Assembly: GCF_001663775.1 (NCBI RefSeq)
Contig: NZ_KV467168.1
Span: 1,524,870 to 1,588,869 of the forward strand
Length of the DNA stretch: 64,000 nt
Direction of reading: 5' to 3'
Source of the DNA: Arthrobacter sp. B6
Lineage (GTDB): Bacteria; Actinomycetota; Actinomycetes; Actinomycetales; Micrococcaceae
Shown here: in pieces, positions 8,705 through 16,685 of the stretch
Layout: every line of letters begins with the position of its first letter
How positions within the stretch are numbered: position 1 is the stretch's first letter
The notes under the pieces: model-generated
Databases searched by the model: none
Told to the model about the DNA's origin: nothing
Seen by the model: the letters and a program-made list of their open reading frames with translations, nothing else
Program-made: the position numbers and the translations under genes

Positions 8705-11203
8705 CTAGGCGTCGAGCTTGGTCAGCGGCGCGTACCGCAGCAGGAGCCGCTTCTCCCCCACATCGAATTTAACCTTCGCCACGGTCTTGTCTCCAGCCCC
8801 CTCCAAGGCCAGCACCGTGCCATTGCCGAAGCTCGTGTGATTGACCTTGTCCCCCACCCCGACGGCAACGATTTCCTTCTGCGGCTGCACCCGGTTCTTG
8901 GCGATGGCGGCGGGAACGTCAGCGTTGAAGCCGGCTGACGAGTCAGCCGCCGCGCCGCGGGCCGTGCCCGCACCCCAAAAGGATCCGCTGTACCTGTTGG
9001 ACCCGATGGATCCGCCGCCCCAGCCGCCGCTCGACTGACGGCTGGTGCCTTCGCGTTTCCACTCCACCAGTTCGGCGGGGATTTCCTCAAGGAACTGACT
9101 GGCCGGGTTGTACTGACTCTGGCCCCACATGCTGCGGACCTCGGACCGCGTGACGTACAGCCGCTTGCGTGCGCGGGTGAGGCCCACGTAGGCAAGCCGG
9201 CGCTCCTCTGCGAGTTCCTTGGGGTCGGTGGCGGAACGCTGGTGCGGAAACAAGCCGTGCTCCATGCCGGTCAGGAATACGACGGGAAATTCGAGCCCCT
9301 TGGCGGTGTGGAGGGTCATCAGGGTGACAACTCCAAGCCGCTTCGCTTCCGCCACGGCAGCGTCAATGTCAGCACCCGGGGCGTCCGGGATCTGGTCGGC
9401 GTCCGCCACCAGCGACACCTGTTCCAGGAAGGCACCCAGCGATCCTTCGGGGTTCTCCTGTTCGTATTCACGGACGACGGCAACCAGTTCCGCCAGGTTT
9501 TCCACGCGGGACTCGTCCTGCGGATCAGTACTCGAACGCAGGCCGGCCAGGTAGCCGGTCTGCTCCAATACGGCTTCAAGGGCAGCGGCAGCACCGGAAC
9601 CGGCCGCTACTTCCGCGAGGTCGTCGAGGAGTTTCACGAAGCCCAGCACCGCGTTGACGGACCGGGTTGCCATGCCCGGAGCTTCCTCGGCCCGGCGTGC
9701 TGCAGCCATGAAGGACATGCGTTCCCGCTGTGCGAGCGCAGCCACAGCGCCCTCGGCGCGGTCGCCGATTCCGCGCTTCGGTTCGTTCAGCACCCGGCGC
9801 AGGTTGACGTCGTCATCCGGGTTGACCAGTACCCGAAGGTACGCGAGCGCATCCTTGATCTCCTTGCGCTCGTAGAATCGCGTGCCGCCCACCACCTTGT
9901 ACGGCAGCCCCACGCGCACCAGCACGTCCTCGATGGAGCGGGACTGGGCGTTGGTGCGGTAGAAAATTGCGACGTCGCCGGGGCGGAGGTTGTCCTCGTC
10001 CTGCAGCCGATCAATTTCTTTGGCGATGAACTGCGCTTCGTCGTGTTCGTTTTCGCCCACGTAACCGATGATCTTATGGCCCTCGCCCTCGGCGGTCCAC
10101 AGCCGCTTTTCCGGACGGTTGGGGTTGCGTGAAATGACGGAGTTGGCGGCGCTGAGGATGTTCTGCGTGGAGCGGTAGTTCTGCTCCAGTTTGATCGTGC
10201 GCGCCTCCGGGTAGTCGTGTTCGAACTCCACAATGTTGCGGATGTCGGCACCGCGGAAAGCGTAAATGGACTGGTCGGAGTCGCCCACCACCGTCAGCTC
10301 GGACGCGCCGGGCCCTTCGCCGACGATTTCCCGCACCAGCGCGTACTGGGCGTGGTTGGTGTCCTGGTATTCGTCCACGAGGACGTGCCGGAACCGCCGC
10401 CGGTAGGAGTCTGCGAGCGCGGGGAAGGCCCGGAACATGTAGACGGTCTCTGCGATGAGGTCGTCAAAGTCCATGGCGTTGGCCTGCCGCAGCCGTTGGG
10501 TGTAGCCCTTGAAAACGTCTGCCACGGCGGACTCGAAGGGATCGTTGTAATTGGCAGACGAGGCATAGGAATCGGCGTCGATGAGTTCGTTCTTCAGCGC
10601 CGAAATCTTGTGCTGGATGGCCTTGGGCGCGAACTTTTTGGGGTCCAGGTCCAGGCTTTTGGACACCTGCGTGACCAGCCGCAGCGAATCCGCGGAATCG
10701 TAAATGGAGAAGTTGGACTTCAGCCCGATGTTGGCAGCTTCCTGGCGGAGGATCCGCACGCAGGAGGAGTGGAACGTGGAGATCCACATGATTCTTGCAC
10801 GGCCGCCCACCAGCGCTTCGATGCGCTCCCGCATTTCCGCGGCCGCCTTGTTGGTGAACGTGATGGCCAGGATCTCGCCGTGGTGCGCCCGGCGTGTGGC
10901 GATGAGGTAGGCGATCCGGTTGCTGAGCACGCGGGTTTTGCCCGAACCTGCACCGGCCACGATCAGCAGGGCGGTGCCTGCATGCTTGACGGCCTCTTCC
11001 TGCTGCGGGTTGAGTCCTTGCAGCAGCTCCGCGGCGTCCGGCCGGTGGTGGGCCGGCTGGCGGGTTTCCGCGTGCCCGCCACCGCCGCCCCCGCCCATTT
11101 CGGCGGCCTGGGCCACGCCTTCGGGGCGTGACTTGGTGCGGGCGGCGGCCGCCGGGGCGGCCTTGAACGGTCCGTCAGAGTACGGGTCAAACAACATATC
11201 CAT
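8705..11203 (-). CDS. pcrA: ATP-dependent DNA helicase, UvrD/Rep superfamily I
   Basis: 832 residues from ATG 11203. 3'-5' helicase acting in repair and in clearing proteins from DNA. All main motifs are visible: Walker A IVAGAGSGKTR, LVDEYQDTN (Walker B), VVGDSDQSIYAFRGAD, and LMTLHTAKGLEFPVVF. The C-terminus ends in a small Tudor-like module (VNHTSFGNGTVLALEG onward) that in PcrA contacts RNA polymerase. The N-terminal 60 residues are low-complexity with a glycine run and seem disordered. An upstream in-frame start at 11236 is less likely because homologues begin near MDMLFDPYSDGPF. Confidence 0.96.
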   Translation of the reverse strand: MDMLFDPYSDGPFKAAPAAAARTKSRPEGVAQAAEMGGGGGGGHAETRQPAHHRPDAAELLQGLNPQQEEAVKHAGTALLIVAGAGSGKTRVLSNRIAYLIATRRAHHGEILAITFTNKAAAEMRERIEALVGGRARIMWISTFHSSCVRILRQEAANIGLKSNFSIYDSADSLRLVTQVSKSLDLDPKKFAPKAIQHKISALKNELIDADSYASSANYNDPFESAVADVFKGYTQRLRQANAMDFDDLIAETVYMFRAFPALADSYRRRFRHVLVDEYQDTNHAQYALVREIVGEGPGASELTVVGDSDQSIYAFRGADIRNIVEFEHDYPEARTIKLEQNYRSTQNILSAANSVISRNPNRPEKRLWTAEGEGHKIIGYVGENEHDEAQFIAKEIDRLQDEDNLRPGDVAIFYRTNAQSRSIEDVLVRVGLPYKVVGGTRFYERKEIKDALAYLRVLVNPDDDVNLRRVLNEPKRGIGDRAEGAVAALAQRERMSFMAAARRAEEAPGMATRSVNAVLGFVKLLDDLAEVAAGSGAAAALEAVLEQTGYLAGLRSSTDPQDESRVENLAELVAVVREYEQENPEGSLGAFLEQVSLVADADQIPDAPGADIDAAVAEAKRLGVVTLMTLHTAKGLEFPVVFLTGMEHGLFPHQRSATDPKELAEERRLAYVGLTRARKRLYVTRSEVRSMWGQSQYNPASQFLEEIPAELVEWKREGTSRQSSGGWGGGSIGSNRYSGSFWGAGTARGAAADSSAGFNADVPAAIAKNRVQPQKEIVAVGVGDKVNHTSFGNGTVLALEGAGDKTVAKVKFDVGEKRLLLRYAPLTKLDA

Positions 11204-11290
11204 GGTGCCTACAAGTCTAGGCGGTGGGGCCGACACTCTGTTCCGGCCTGTGGATTACTCCATTCCCCTGGCTCATCCCCCAAAGTCATA

Positions 11291-11355
11291 GGAGTTTTTG
11301 TCCACTTACGGCGACTTTCAGCCACTTAAACTCGCCGTAAGTGGACATAAACTCC
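11291..11355. repeat. Long intergenic palindrome, family A copy 1
   Basis: Arms of 24 bases (11291-11314 and 11332-11355) beginning GGAGTTTTTGTCCACTTACG, with one mismatch. It shares its outer half, GAGTTTTTGTCCA, with the palindromes at 42887 and 55682 but has a different inner stem. It sits downstream of the phosphatase gene and upstream of pcrA, so transcription termination is the simplest role. Confidence 0.85.
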
Positions 11356-11367
11356 TCGAACCGCGAC

Positions 11368-12198
11368 TCAGGCCACCGAGCCGGACTCAAGGGCTGCACG
11401 CAGCTCGCGCACCGCCGTCGTGCCTCCGGCCATGAACCATTCCAGGCCGTTGATCCGGACGGTGTCCGTGGCGCCGCCGGCGGCGCGCACGATTGCCTTC
11501 CCGGGGAGCCAGTCCCACTCGGGGCAGCTGTGCTGGAACCAGCATCCCAGCTGGCCGTCGGCCACCCGCCCCAGGTCGCAGGACCCGGAGCCGAGCATCC
11601 GCAGTGCCGCGGCGGAGGTGGCAGCGGCGTGCCAGGGCATGGCGCACATTGGATCCATCAGCCAGGTGGGGTGGATGTACGTTGCCGCGCCGAGTTCCCC
11701 CACGGGCGTGCCGTTGCGGGATCCGTTGTTGTCGCGGAAAACCCCCAGGCTCTCGCCGTTGAGCGTTGCGTGGCGCGTGCTGCCGCCCAGCCAGAGCTTG
11801 TCCTCTTCAGGCTGGAAAATCGCCCCGAGCAGCACGTCCGACGAGTCCTTGAGCGCGATCGCTGAGCACCAGTACGTGGAGCCATGCAGGAAGTTGTACG
11901 TGCCGTCCACAGGGTCGATGACCCAGGTCCGGCCGCTGGTCCCCGGGACCGACGCGCCTTCTTCGCCCAGGATGCCGTCCTCGGGCCGGCAGCGCCGGAG
12001 CTGTTCCAGGACATAGGCCTCCGCCGCATGGTCCGCGGCGGTCACGACATCGGAGACTGAGGTCTTCTGCTGCGACTGCAGGCCGGCCATCCGCATCAGC
12101 AGGGCCAGCTGCCCTGCCTCCCGGACCAGCGCGGACGCCAGCTGGTAGTCGTCCAGTGAGGGGTCAAGTTCAACAGCGCTGTGCCGGCCTGTGGTCAT
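11368..12198 (-). CDS. Inositol monophosphatase family protein (histidinol-phosphatase-like)
   Basis: 276 residues with the complete metal-dependent phosphatase signature set: ILGEEG near residue 77, WVIDPVDGTYNF near residue 92 (metal-binding Asp residues) and the second signature PEWDWLPGKAIVRAAGG near the C-terminus. Members hydrolyse inositol phosphate, fructose bisphosphate, histidinol phosphate or PAP; sequence alone does not decide which. Despite the inositol operon in the window, the distance argues against a shared role. ATG at 12198, divergent from the membrane protein gene at 12231 with only 32 bases between. Confidence 0.9.
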   Translation of the reverse strand: MTTGRHSAVELDPSLDDYQLASALVREAGQLALLMRMAGLQSQQKTSVSDVVTAADHAAEAYVLEQLRRCRPEDGILGEEGASVPGTSGRTWVIDPVDGTYNFLHGSTYWCSAIALKDSSDVLLGAIFQPEEDKLWLGGSTRHATLNGESLGVFRDNNGSRNGTPVGELGAATYIHPTWLMDPMCAMPWHAAATSAAALRMLGSGSCDLGRVADGQLGCWFQHSCPEWDWLPGKAIVRAAGGATDTVRINGLEWFMAGGTTAVRELRAALESGSVA

Positions 12199-12230
12199 GC
12201 CCCCAGTTTATGGGGCGGGATAATGGTGCC

Positions 12231-12878
12231 ATGGCCAAGACACCTGCACAGCGGATCAAGAAGCACGGCTCCAAGGCGGCTGTCCCGCAGCACCATCTCC
12301 CGCCGGTCATCAATCCCACCACTCACCGCTCACCGCAGAAGGCCCGGAACAACGGCAACCTGATCGTCATCGCAGGCGTGGTGGCCAGCCTGTTCCTGTT
12401 CTGGTACGTCCACCTGCTCACCCTTGACCAGCTGCGGCAGCTCTCCGGCGGGCTGGCGATGCCGGATTCCCTGGTGGGCGGCTTTGATGCCGCCTACGTC
12501 GGCGAGCTAAACGCTGCCATGGACGACGACGCCCGCGGCCAGCTCAACTACGTCCACAAGACCGCCGGTACGCTGTTCCCGCTCATTTTCGGCTTCACCT
12601 GGCTGCTGCTGATCGGGACCAACGTGGCCAGGAAGTCCCTCCGCTGGGTCCTCTGGGCCGTGCCGCTGCTGTTCGTGGTGGTCCGGCTGTGGGGCAACGT
12701 CGCCATCGATGCTGCGCTGGCAGCGGGAACGCCCGACGCCGGCCAGGTCGCCTTGGCGTCTGCACTCACCGTTGCGGGGTGGGTCCTGTTAGTCCTCAGC
12801 CTGCTGGCAGGGGCGGCGGCGGTGTTCATGGGGAAGAGGCCCGCTGCCGGATCCGCTAGGCCCGCGCCCCAGCAGTAG
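12231..12878 (+). CDS. Four-helix integral membrane protein, unknown function
   Basis: 215 residues: a cytosolic basic N-terminus (MAKTPAQRIKKHGSKAAVPQ), then four hydrophobic segments at roughly residues 45-63, 112-130, 136-155 and 168-192, and a charged tail. I do not recognise a family. ATG at 12231 is chosen over upstream in-frame codons that would enter the divergent phosphatase gene; GGGGCGGGA lies upstream. Its end overlaps the end of the convergent DUF998 gene by 23 bases, so no terminator separates them. Confidence 0.8.
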   Translation: MAKTPAQRIKKHGSKAAVPQHHLPPVINPTTHRSPQKARNNGNLIVIAGVVASLFLFWYVHLLTLDQLRQLSGGLAMPDSLVGGFDAAYVGELNAAMDDDARGQLNYVHKTAGTLFPLIFGFTWLLLIGTNVARKSLRWVLWAVPLLFVVVRLWGNVAIDAALAAGTPDAGQVALASALTVAGWVLLVLSLLAGAAAVFMGKRPAAGSARPAPQQ

Positions 12879-13626
12879 CAAGGCCGCGCCGCTCCTGGCG
12901 GTGCCGGTGGACCCGCTGCGCGATCACCAGACCGGCGGTGGCTATTCCCACGGTAACGGGATATCCCATCAGCCTTTCGAGCGTGCCCGGCTCCGGAACG
13001 TCCATCCTTGTCAGTCCGCCAGTAACCAGCGCGGCGGCCGACACCACGCCGCACACCAGGATGAACCATCCCAGCGGCGTCTGGTCCAGCCACAGGATGC
13101 CCAGCACCAGCAACGCCACGGCCCCGGCGATGAAGTACATGAGTGCGCCGGCAAAATGCCAGGCGGACCCGACATCCTCCGGAACCAGCCCGACGATGAC
13201 AGTGCCTGTACCAGCCGTTCCGGTAAGCACCCGCATCCCTATGGCCGCCAGCCGTGGTTTCCTGCGGCCGCCCACAGGGACCCTGACACCAGCCCGGGCT
13301 GCAACGCACAACAGGCCTGAACTCAGCAGCAGCGCCCCGAGGAACATGCCCAGCCCCTGGACCACGAACGAGGTATTCATCAGCCAATACAGCGGCGAAC
13401 ACACGTCCCGGCCGTCGTAGATCCCGCAGTTAACCGCGCCCAGGTCGCTGATGTAGCCGGTCCGACGGTCGTAGGGCTGCGGTCCGGCCCACGCGCCAAT
13501 CACCGCAGCTTCCGCGGCAAAATACTGCAACACGCTCAGGACAGACCAGGCGCCGATGTACTGCCGGGTGGAGGCCGTGTCCGGAATGTAGGCGGCCGCT
13601 GGAGCGGACGTCGGGCCTGATCTCAT
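12856..13626 (-). CDS. DUF998-family membrane protein
   Basis: 256 residues with six predicted hydrophobic segments. The extracellular-looking loop YISDLGAVNCGIYDGRDVCSPLYWLMNTSF is characteristic of DUF998 proteins, whose function is unknown. ATG at 13626; the reading frame continues upstream through the antisense strand of the tRNA gene, which gives the familiar meaningless NRTNDTGFRRAVLYPLSYEG translation and is rejected. A TATGCTTATAT stretch about 30 bases upstream could contain a -10 box. Confidence 0.87.
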   Translation of the reverse strand: MRSGPTSAPAAAYIPDTASTRQYIGAWSVLSVLQYFAAEAAVIGAWAGPQPYDRRTGYISDLGAVNCGIYDGRDVCSPLYWLMNTSFVVQGLGMFLGALLLSSGLLCVAARAGVRVPVGGRRKPRLAAIGMRVLTGTAGTGTVIVGLVPEDVGSAWHFAGALMYFIAGAVALLVLGILWLDQTPLGWFILVCGVVSAAALVTGGLTRMDVPEPGTLERLMGYPVTVGIATAGLVIAQRVHRHRQERRGLATAGARA

Positions 13627-13710
13627 GCCAAGAGCGTAGTACGGCCTCCCACCTTGTATGCTTATATCCGTGTCCGGACGGACCGGCCCTGCCGGAACAA
13701 ACGGATACGC

Positions 13711-13783
13711 GCCCTCGTAGCTCAGTGGATAGAGCACGGCTCTCCTAAAGCCGGTGTCGTTGGTTCGATTCCAATCGAGGGCA
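13711..13783 (+). tRNA. tRNA-Arg (anticodon CCT)
   Basis: 73-base cloverleaf: acceptor stem GCCCTCG/CGAGGGC, D-arm TAGCTCAGTGGATAGAGCA, anticodon stem CGGCT/AGCCG with the seven-base loop CTCCTAA giving anticodon CCT (reads AGG), and T-arm GGTTCGATTCC. The discriminator is A and CCA is not encoded. No integrase or duplicated 3' end is present nearby. Confidence 0.97.
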
Positions 13784-13784
13784 C

Positions 13785-14276
13785 TTGAACCTTCCTGAAC
13801 CCCAGGCTGCCGCGCAGGCCGGGCCGGCATTCGAACTCGGCGCCTATCTGCTCGGCCCGTCGCAGGCCGGGCACTGGGCCGTAGAACGGCAGCTCCTGGA
13901 CCGGGCGGCAGGCGCCCACGGAACCTTTTCCGGCGTCGTCCATTTTTCTCCCACGGACGACGGCGGCCTGGCCTTCCACGAGGAAGGAACCATGAACTGG
14001 CCCACCTTCACAGGCCCCGCCTCCCGCGAATACCTCCTCAAATGCGCCAGCCGGCCCGATGTGCTGGACGTGTTTTTTGCCGATGGGCGGCCCTTCCACC
14101 GGATGAGCTTCAGCCCGGAGGCCAACCTGGACAGACACTGGTGCGATCCCGACACCTACCGGGTGAAGTACATCTATGAGGGGTCTGACCGCTTCAGCTA
14201 CACCTGGGACGTCAGCGGGCCAAGCAAGGACCTGCTGCTGACCTCGGCCCTGAGGCGGCTAGGCTCGAAGCCGTGA
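13785..14276 (+). CDS. DUF6314 family protein
   Basis: 163 residues from a TTG at 13785, one base after the tRNA. The start is uncertain because no clear ribosome site exists between tRNA and gene; the family core begins near AYLLGPSQAGHWAVERQLLDR, about residue 20. Remaining landmarks are GTFSGVVHF, HEEGTMNWP and HWCDPDTYRVKY, consistent with a small lipocalin-like beta-barrel. Function unknown. GTGA at 14273-14276 overlaps the Nudix start, so the pair is co-translated. Confidence 0.78.
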   Translation: MNLPEPQAAAQAGPAFELGAYLLGPSQAGHWAVERQLLDRAAGAHGTFSGVVHFSPTDDGGLAFHEEGTMNWPTFTGPASREYLLKCASRPDVLDVFFADGRPFHRMSFSPEANLDRHWCDPDTYRVKYIYEGSDRFSYTWDVSGPSKDLLLTSALRRLGSKP

Positions 14277-14701
14277 AAGCCCGCATTGTTGTCTCCGCCG
14301 TCTGTGTCTTCGACGCGGCAGGGCGGCTCCTGACCGTCCGCAAACGCGGCACCAGCATGTTTATGCACCCCGGAGGCAAGCCCAAAGCGGGCGAAAGCGC
14401 CGTCCACGCCGCGGCGCGGGAGCTCCAGGAGGAAGTGGGGATCGTCGTGGATCCGGAGGACCTGCAGCTGATGGGCGTGTGGATCGCGGATGCCGCCAAC
14501 GAGGCCGCCACGGACATCGAGGCGACGGTGTTTACGGCGCCGGGGACCTGGACGGCCCACCCTTCGGCTGAGATCGCCGAGATCCGCTGGCTGGACCTGG
14601 CTGCGCTGGCTCGGGGCGCGGCACTTCCCGCGGACCTCGCGCCGCTGCTGACGGACCACATCCTGCCGGAACTCGCCGCGCTCCGCCCCGGCCCCAAGTA
14701 G
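14273..14701 (+). CDS. Nudix hydrolase
   Basis: 142 residues with an intact Nudix box (G35, E41, REL, QEEVG at 49-57), the Mg-binding helix that hydrolyses nucleoside diphosphates linked to another group. Short family members of this kind often clean oxidised nucleotides or NDP-sugars, but the substrate cannot be assigned. GTG start at 14273 overlaps the stop of the DUF6314 gene. The stop codon lies inside the left flank of the palindrome at 14696-14750. Confidence 0.92.
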   Translation: MKARIVVSAVCVFDAAGRLLTVRKRGTSMFMHPGGKPKAGESAVHAAARELQEEVGIVVDPEDLQLMGVWIADAANEAATDIEATVFTAPGTWTAHPSAEIAEIRWLDLAALARGAALPADLAPLLTDHILPELAALRPGPK

Positions 14702-14750
14702 GTCGCAGCAGGTGTCGTTTTGACGGCTAAAACGACACCTGCTGCTACTT
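14696..14750. repeat. Long intergenic palindrome, family B copy 1
   Basis: A perfect 17-bp stem, GCAGCAGGTGTCGTTTT (14705-14721) with its complement at 14729-14745, extended by AAGTAG/CTACTT at the ends. The same arm recurs at 49428-49477. It lies between the convergent Nudix and ABC transporter genes and probably terminates both transcripts. Confidence 0.85.
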
Positions 14751-14771
14751 AGTTGGGGAATGGTTGAGCCG

Positions 14772-16685
14772 CTAGAACTCCGGAACGGCTTCCACAGCCA
14801 CGGCGGTGGCCTCGGCGAACTGCGTGCGGTACAGCTCCGCATAGCGGCCCTCGGCCGCAAGCAGCTCCGTATGCGTCCCGCGTTCCACGATCTGCCCGTC
14901 CTCCACCACCAGGATGACGTCCGCGGCCCGGATGGTGGACAGCCGGTGGGCAATCACGACGGCGGTACGCCCCTCGAGTGCAGCGCCCAAAGCCGCCTGG
15001 ACTGCGGCTTCGTTGGTGGAGTCGAGCGCGGCGGTCGCCTCATCCAGGATCACCACCCTGGGTTGCGAGATCAGCAGCCGGGCAATGGTGAGCCGTTGGC
15101 GTTCTCCACCGGAGAGCCGGTAGCCCCGCTCCCCCACCACGGTGTCCAGGCCGTCGGGCAGGGACCGGATCATGGTCTCCAAGCGGGCCTGCCTGATGGC
15201 GTCCCACATGTCCGCCTCGGTGGCGTCCGGCCTGGCGAGCCGGAGGTTGGAGGCAATGCTCTCGTGGAAAAGGTGACCGTCCTGGGTGACCATGCCCAGC
15301 GTGTCGCGCAGCGAGTCGAACGTCGCGTCCCGGACGTCCAGCCCCGAGCCCGGCCTGGTGCCGCCCAGCCGCACGGCGCCGGAGTCGACGTCGTACAACC
15401 GCGAAAGCAGCTGCGCAATGGTGGACTTTCCCGCGCCGGAGGACCCCACCAGCGCTACCGTTTGCCCGGGTTCGACGCGGAAACTGATGCCGTGCAGCAC
15501 CTCTTCACCGCCGCGGGTGTCCAGGGTGGATACCTCCTCCAGCGAGGCCAGTGACACCTTGTCCGCCGAGGGGTACGCGAACCTGACGTCGTCGAACTCC
15601 ACGGACACGGGGCCGGGCGGCACCTCGACAGCGTCGGGTTTCTGCTGGATCAGCGGCTTCAGGTCCAGGATCTCGAAGACCCGTTCGAAGCTGACGAGGG
15701 CACTCATGATTTCCACGCGCGCGTTGGAGAGGGCGGTGAGGGGGGCGTAAAGGCGGGTCAGCAGGAGCGCCAGCACCACGACGTCGCCCGCAGCAAGTTG
15801 CCCGGTGATGGCATACCAGCCGCCCAGGCCGTAGACCAGGGCCAAGGCAAGGGCGGACACCAGCGTTAGCGCCGTGACGAACGTGAACTGCAGCATGGCC
15901 GTGCGGACGCCGATGTCGCGGACCCGTCCGGCCCGGACCGCGAACTCCCGGGATTCCTCATCCGGCCGGCCGAACAGTTTGACCAGTGTGGCGCCTGGAG
16001 CTGAGAAGCGTTCGGTCATTTGGGTGCCCATGGCAGCGTTATGTTCGGCGGCCTCGCGGCGCAGGTCCGCGAGCCGGGAACCCATCCGGCGCGCGGGGAT
16101 CAGGAAAATCGGCAACAGGACCATCGCAAGCAGGGTGACTTGCCAGGACGTGCCCAGCATCACGATCAGCGTCAGGACCAGGGCCACTACGTTGCTGACC
16201 ACGCCGGAGAGGGTCCCGGCGAAGGCGGACTGGGCTCCGATGACGTCGTTGTTCAGGCGGCTGACCAGGGCCCCGGTACGGGTGCGGGTAAAGAAGGCGA
16301 TGGGCATCTTCTGGACGTGGTCAAAGACCCTGGTTCGGAGGTCCACAATCACGCCTTCGCCGATCGTGGACGAAAGCCAGCGGCTCACAAGTCCCAGGCC
16401 GGCTTCGGCCACAGCCACCAAGGCGATCAGCACGGCAAGCCTGATGACCTCCCCGGCGCCGGCCTTGGCCACGATGGCGTCCACTACCTGGCCTGCGAGG
16501 ACGGGGGTTGCCACGGCGAGGAACGCCATCACGATGGAGAGCGCCACGAAGGCGATCAGTTTGCCACGGTGCGGGCGGGCGAAGCCCAGTACCCGTTTTA
16601 GAGTGGCTTTGGAGAACGGTTTGGAGCCGCTCTTGGCCCTGGTGATCTTGTGCAGGGAGTTCCAGGCCACCCCCTCCATGCTCAT
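14772..16685 (-). CDS. ABC exporter-type half transporter (permease-ATPase fusion)
   Basis: 637 residues. An N-terminal six-helix membrane domain (about residues 40-320, starting near LIAFVALSIVMAFLAVATPV) is fused to an ATPase domain with Walker A VGSSGAGKST, signature LSGGERQRL, Walker B VVILDEATAALDS and H-loop VIAHRLST. It would work as a homodimer exporting lipid, peptide or drug; the substrate is not evident. Its ATGA start overlaps the stop of the ABC-F gene, placing both in one transcript. Confidence 0.95.
   Translation of the reverse strand: MSMEGVAWNSLHKITRAKSGSKPFSKATLKRVLGFARPHRGKLIAFVALSIVMAFLAVATPVLAGQVVDAIVAKAGAGEVIRLAVLIALVAVAEAGLGLVSRWLSSTIGEGVIVDLRTRVFDHVQKMPIAFFTRTRTGALVSRLNNDVIGAQSAFAGTLSGVVSNVVALVLTLIVMLGTSWQVTLLAMVLLPIFLIPARRMGSRLADLRREAAEHNAAMGTQMTERFSAPGATLVKLFGRPDEESREFAVRAGRVRDIGVRTAMLQFTFVTALTLVSALALALVYGLGGWYAITGQLAAGDVVVLALLLTRLYAPLTALSNARVEIMSALVSFERVFEILDLKPLIQQKPDAVEVPPGPVSVEFDDVRFAYPSADKVSLASLEEVSTLDTRGGEEVLHGISFRVEPGQTVALVGSSGAGKSTIAQLLSRLYDVDSGAVRLGGTRPGSGLDVRDATFDSLRDTLGMVTQDGHLFHESIASNLRLARPDATEADMWDAIRQARLETMIRSLPDGLDTVVGERGYRLSGGERQRLTIARLLISQPRVVILDEATAALDSTNEAAVQAALGAALEGRTAVVIAHRLSTIRAADVILVVEDGQIVERGTHTELLAAEGRYAELYRTQFAEATAVAVEAVPEF

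Noticed and set aside
13711-13783. tRNA-Arg as an integration site for a genomic island
   Set aside because: No integrase and no duplicated tRNA 3' end follow; the flanking genes are ordinary chromosomal families.
13627-13830. N-terminal extension of the DUF998 protein
   Set aside because: It would be translated from the complement of the tRNA gene.
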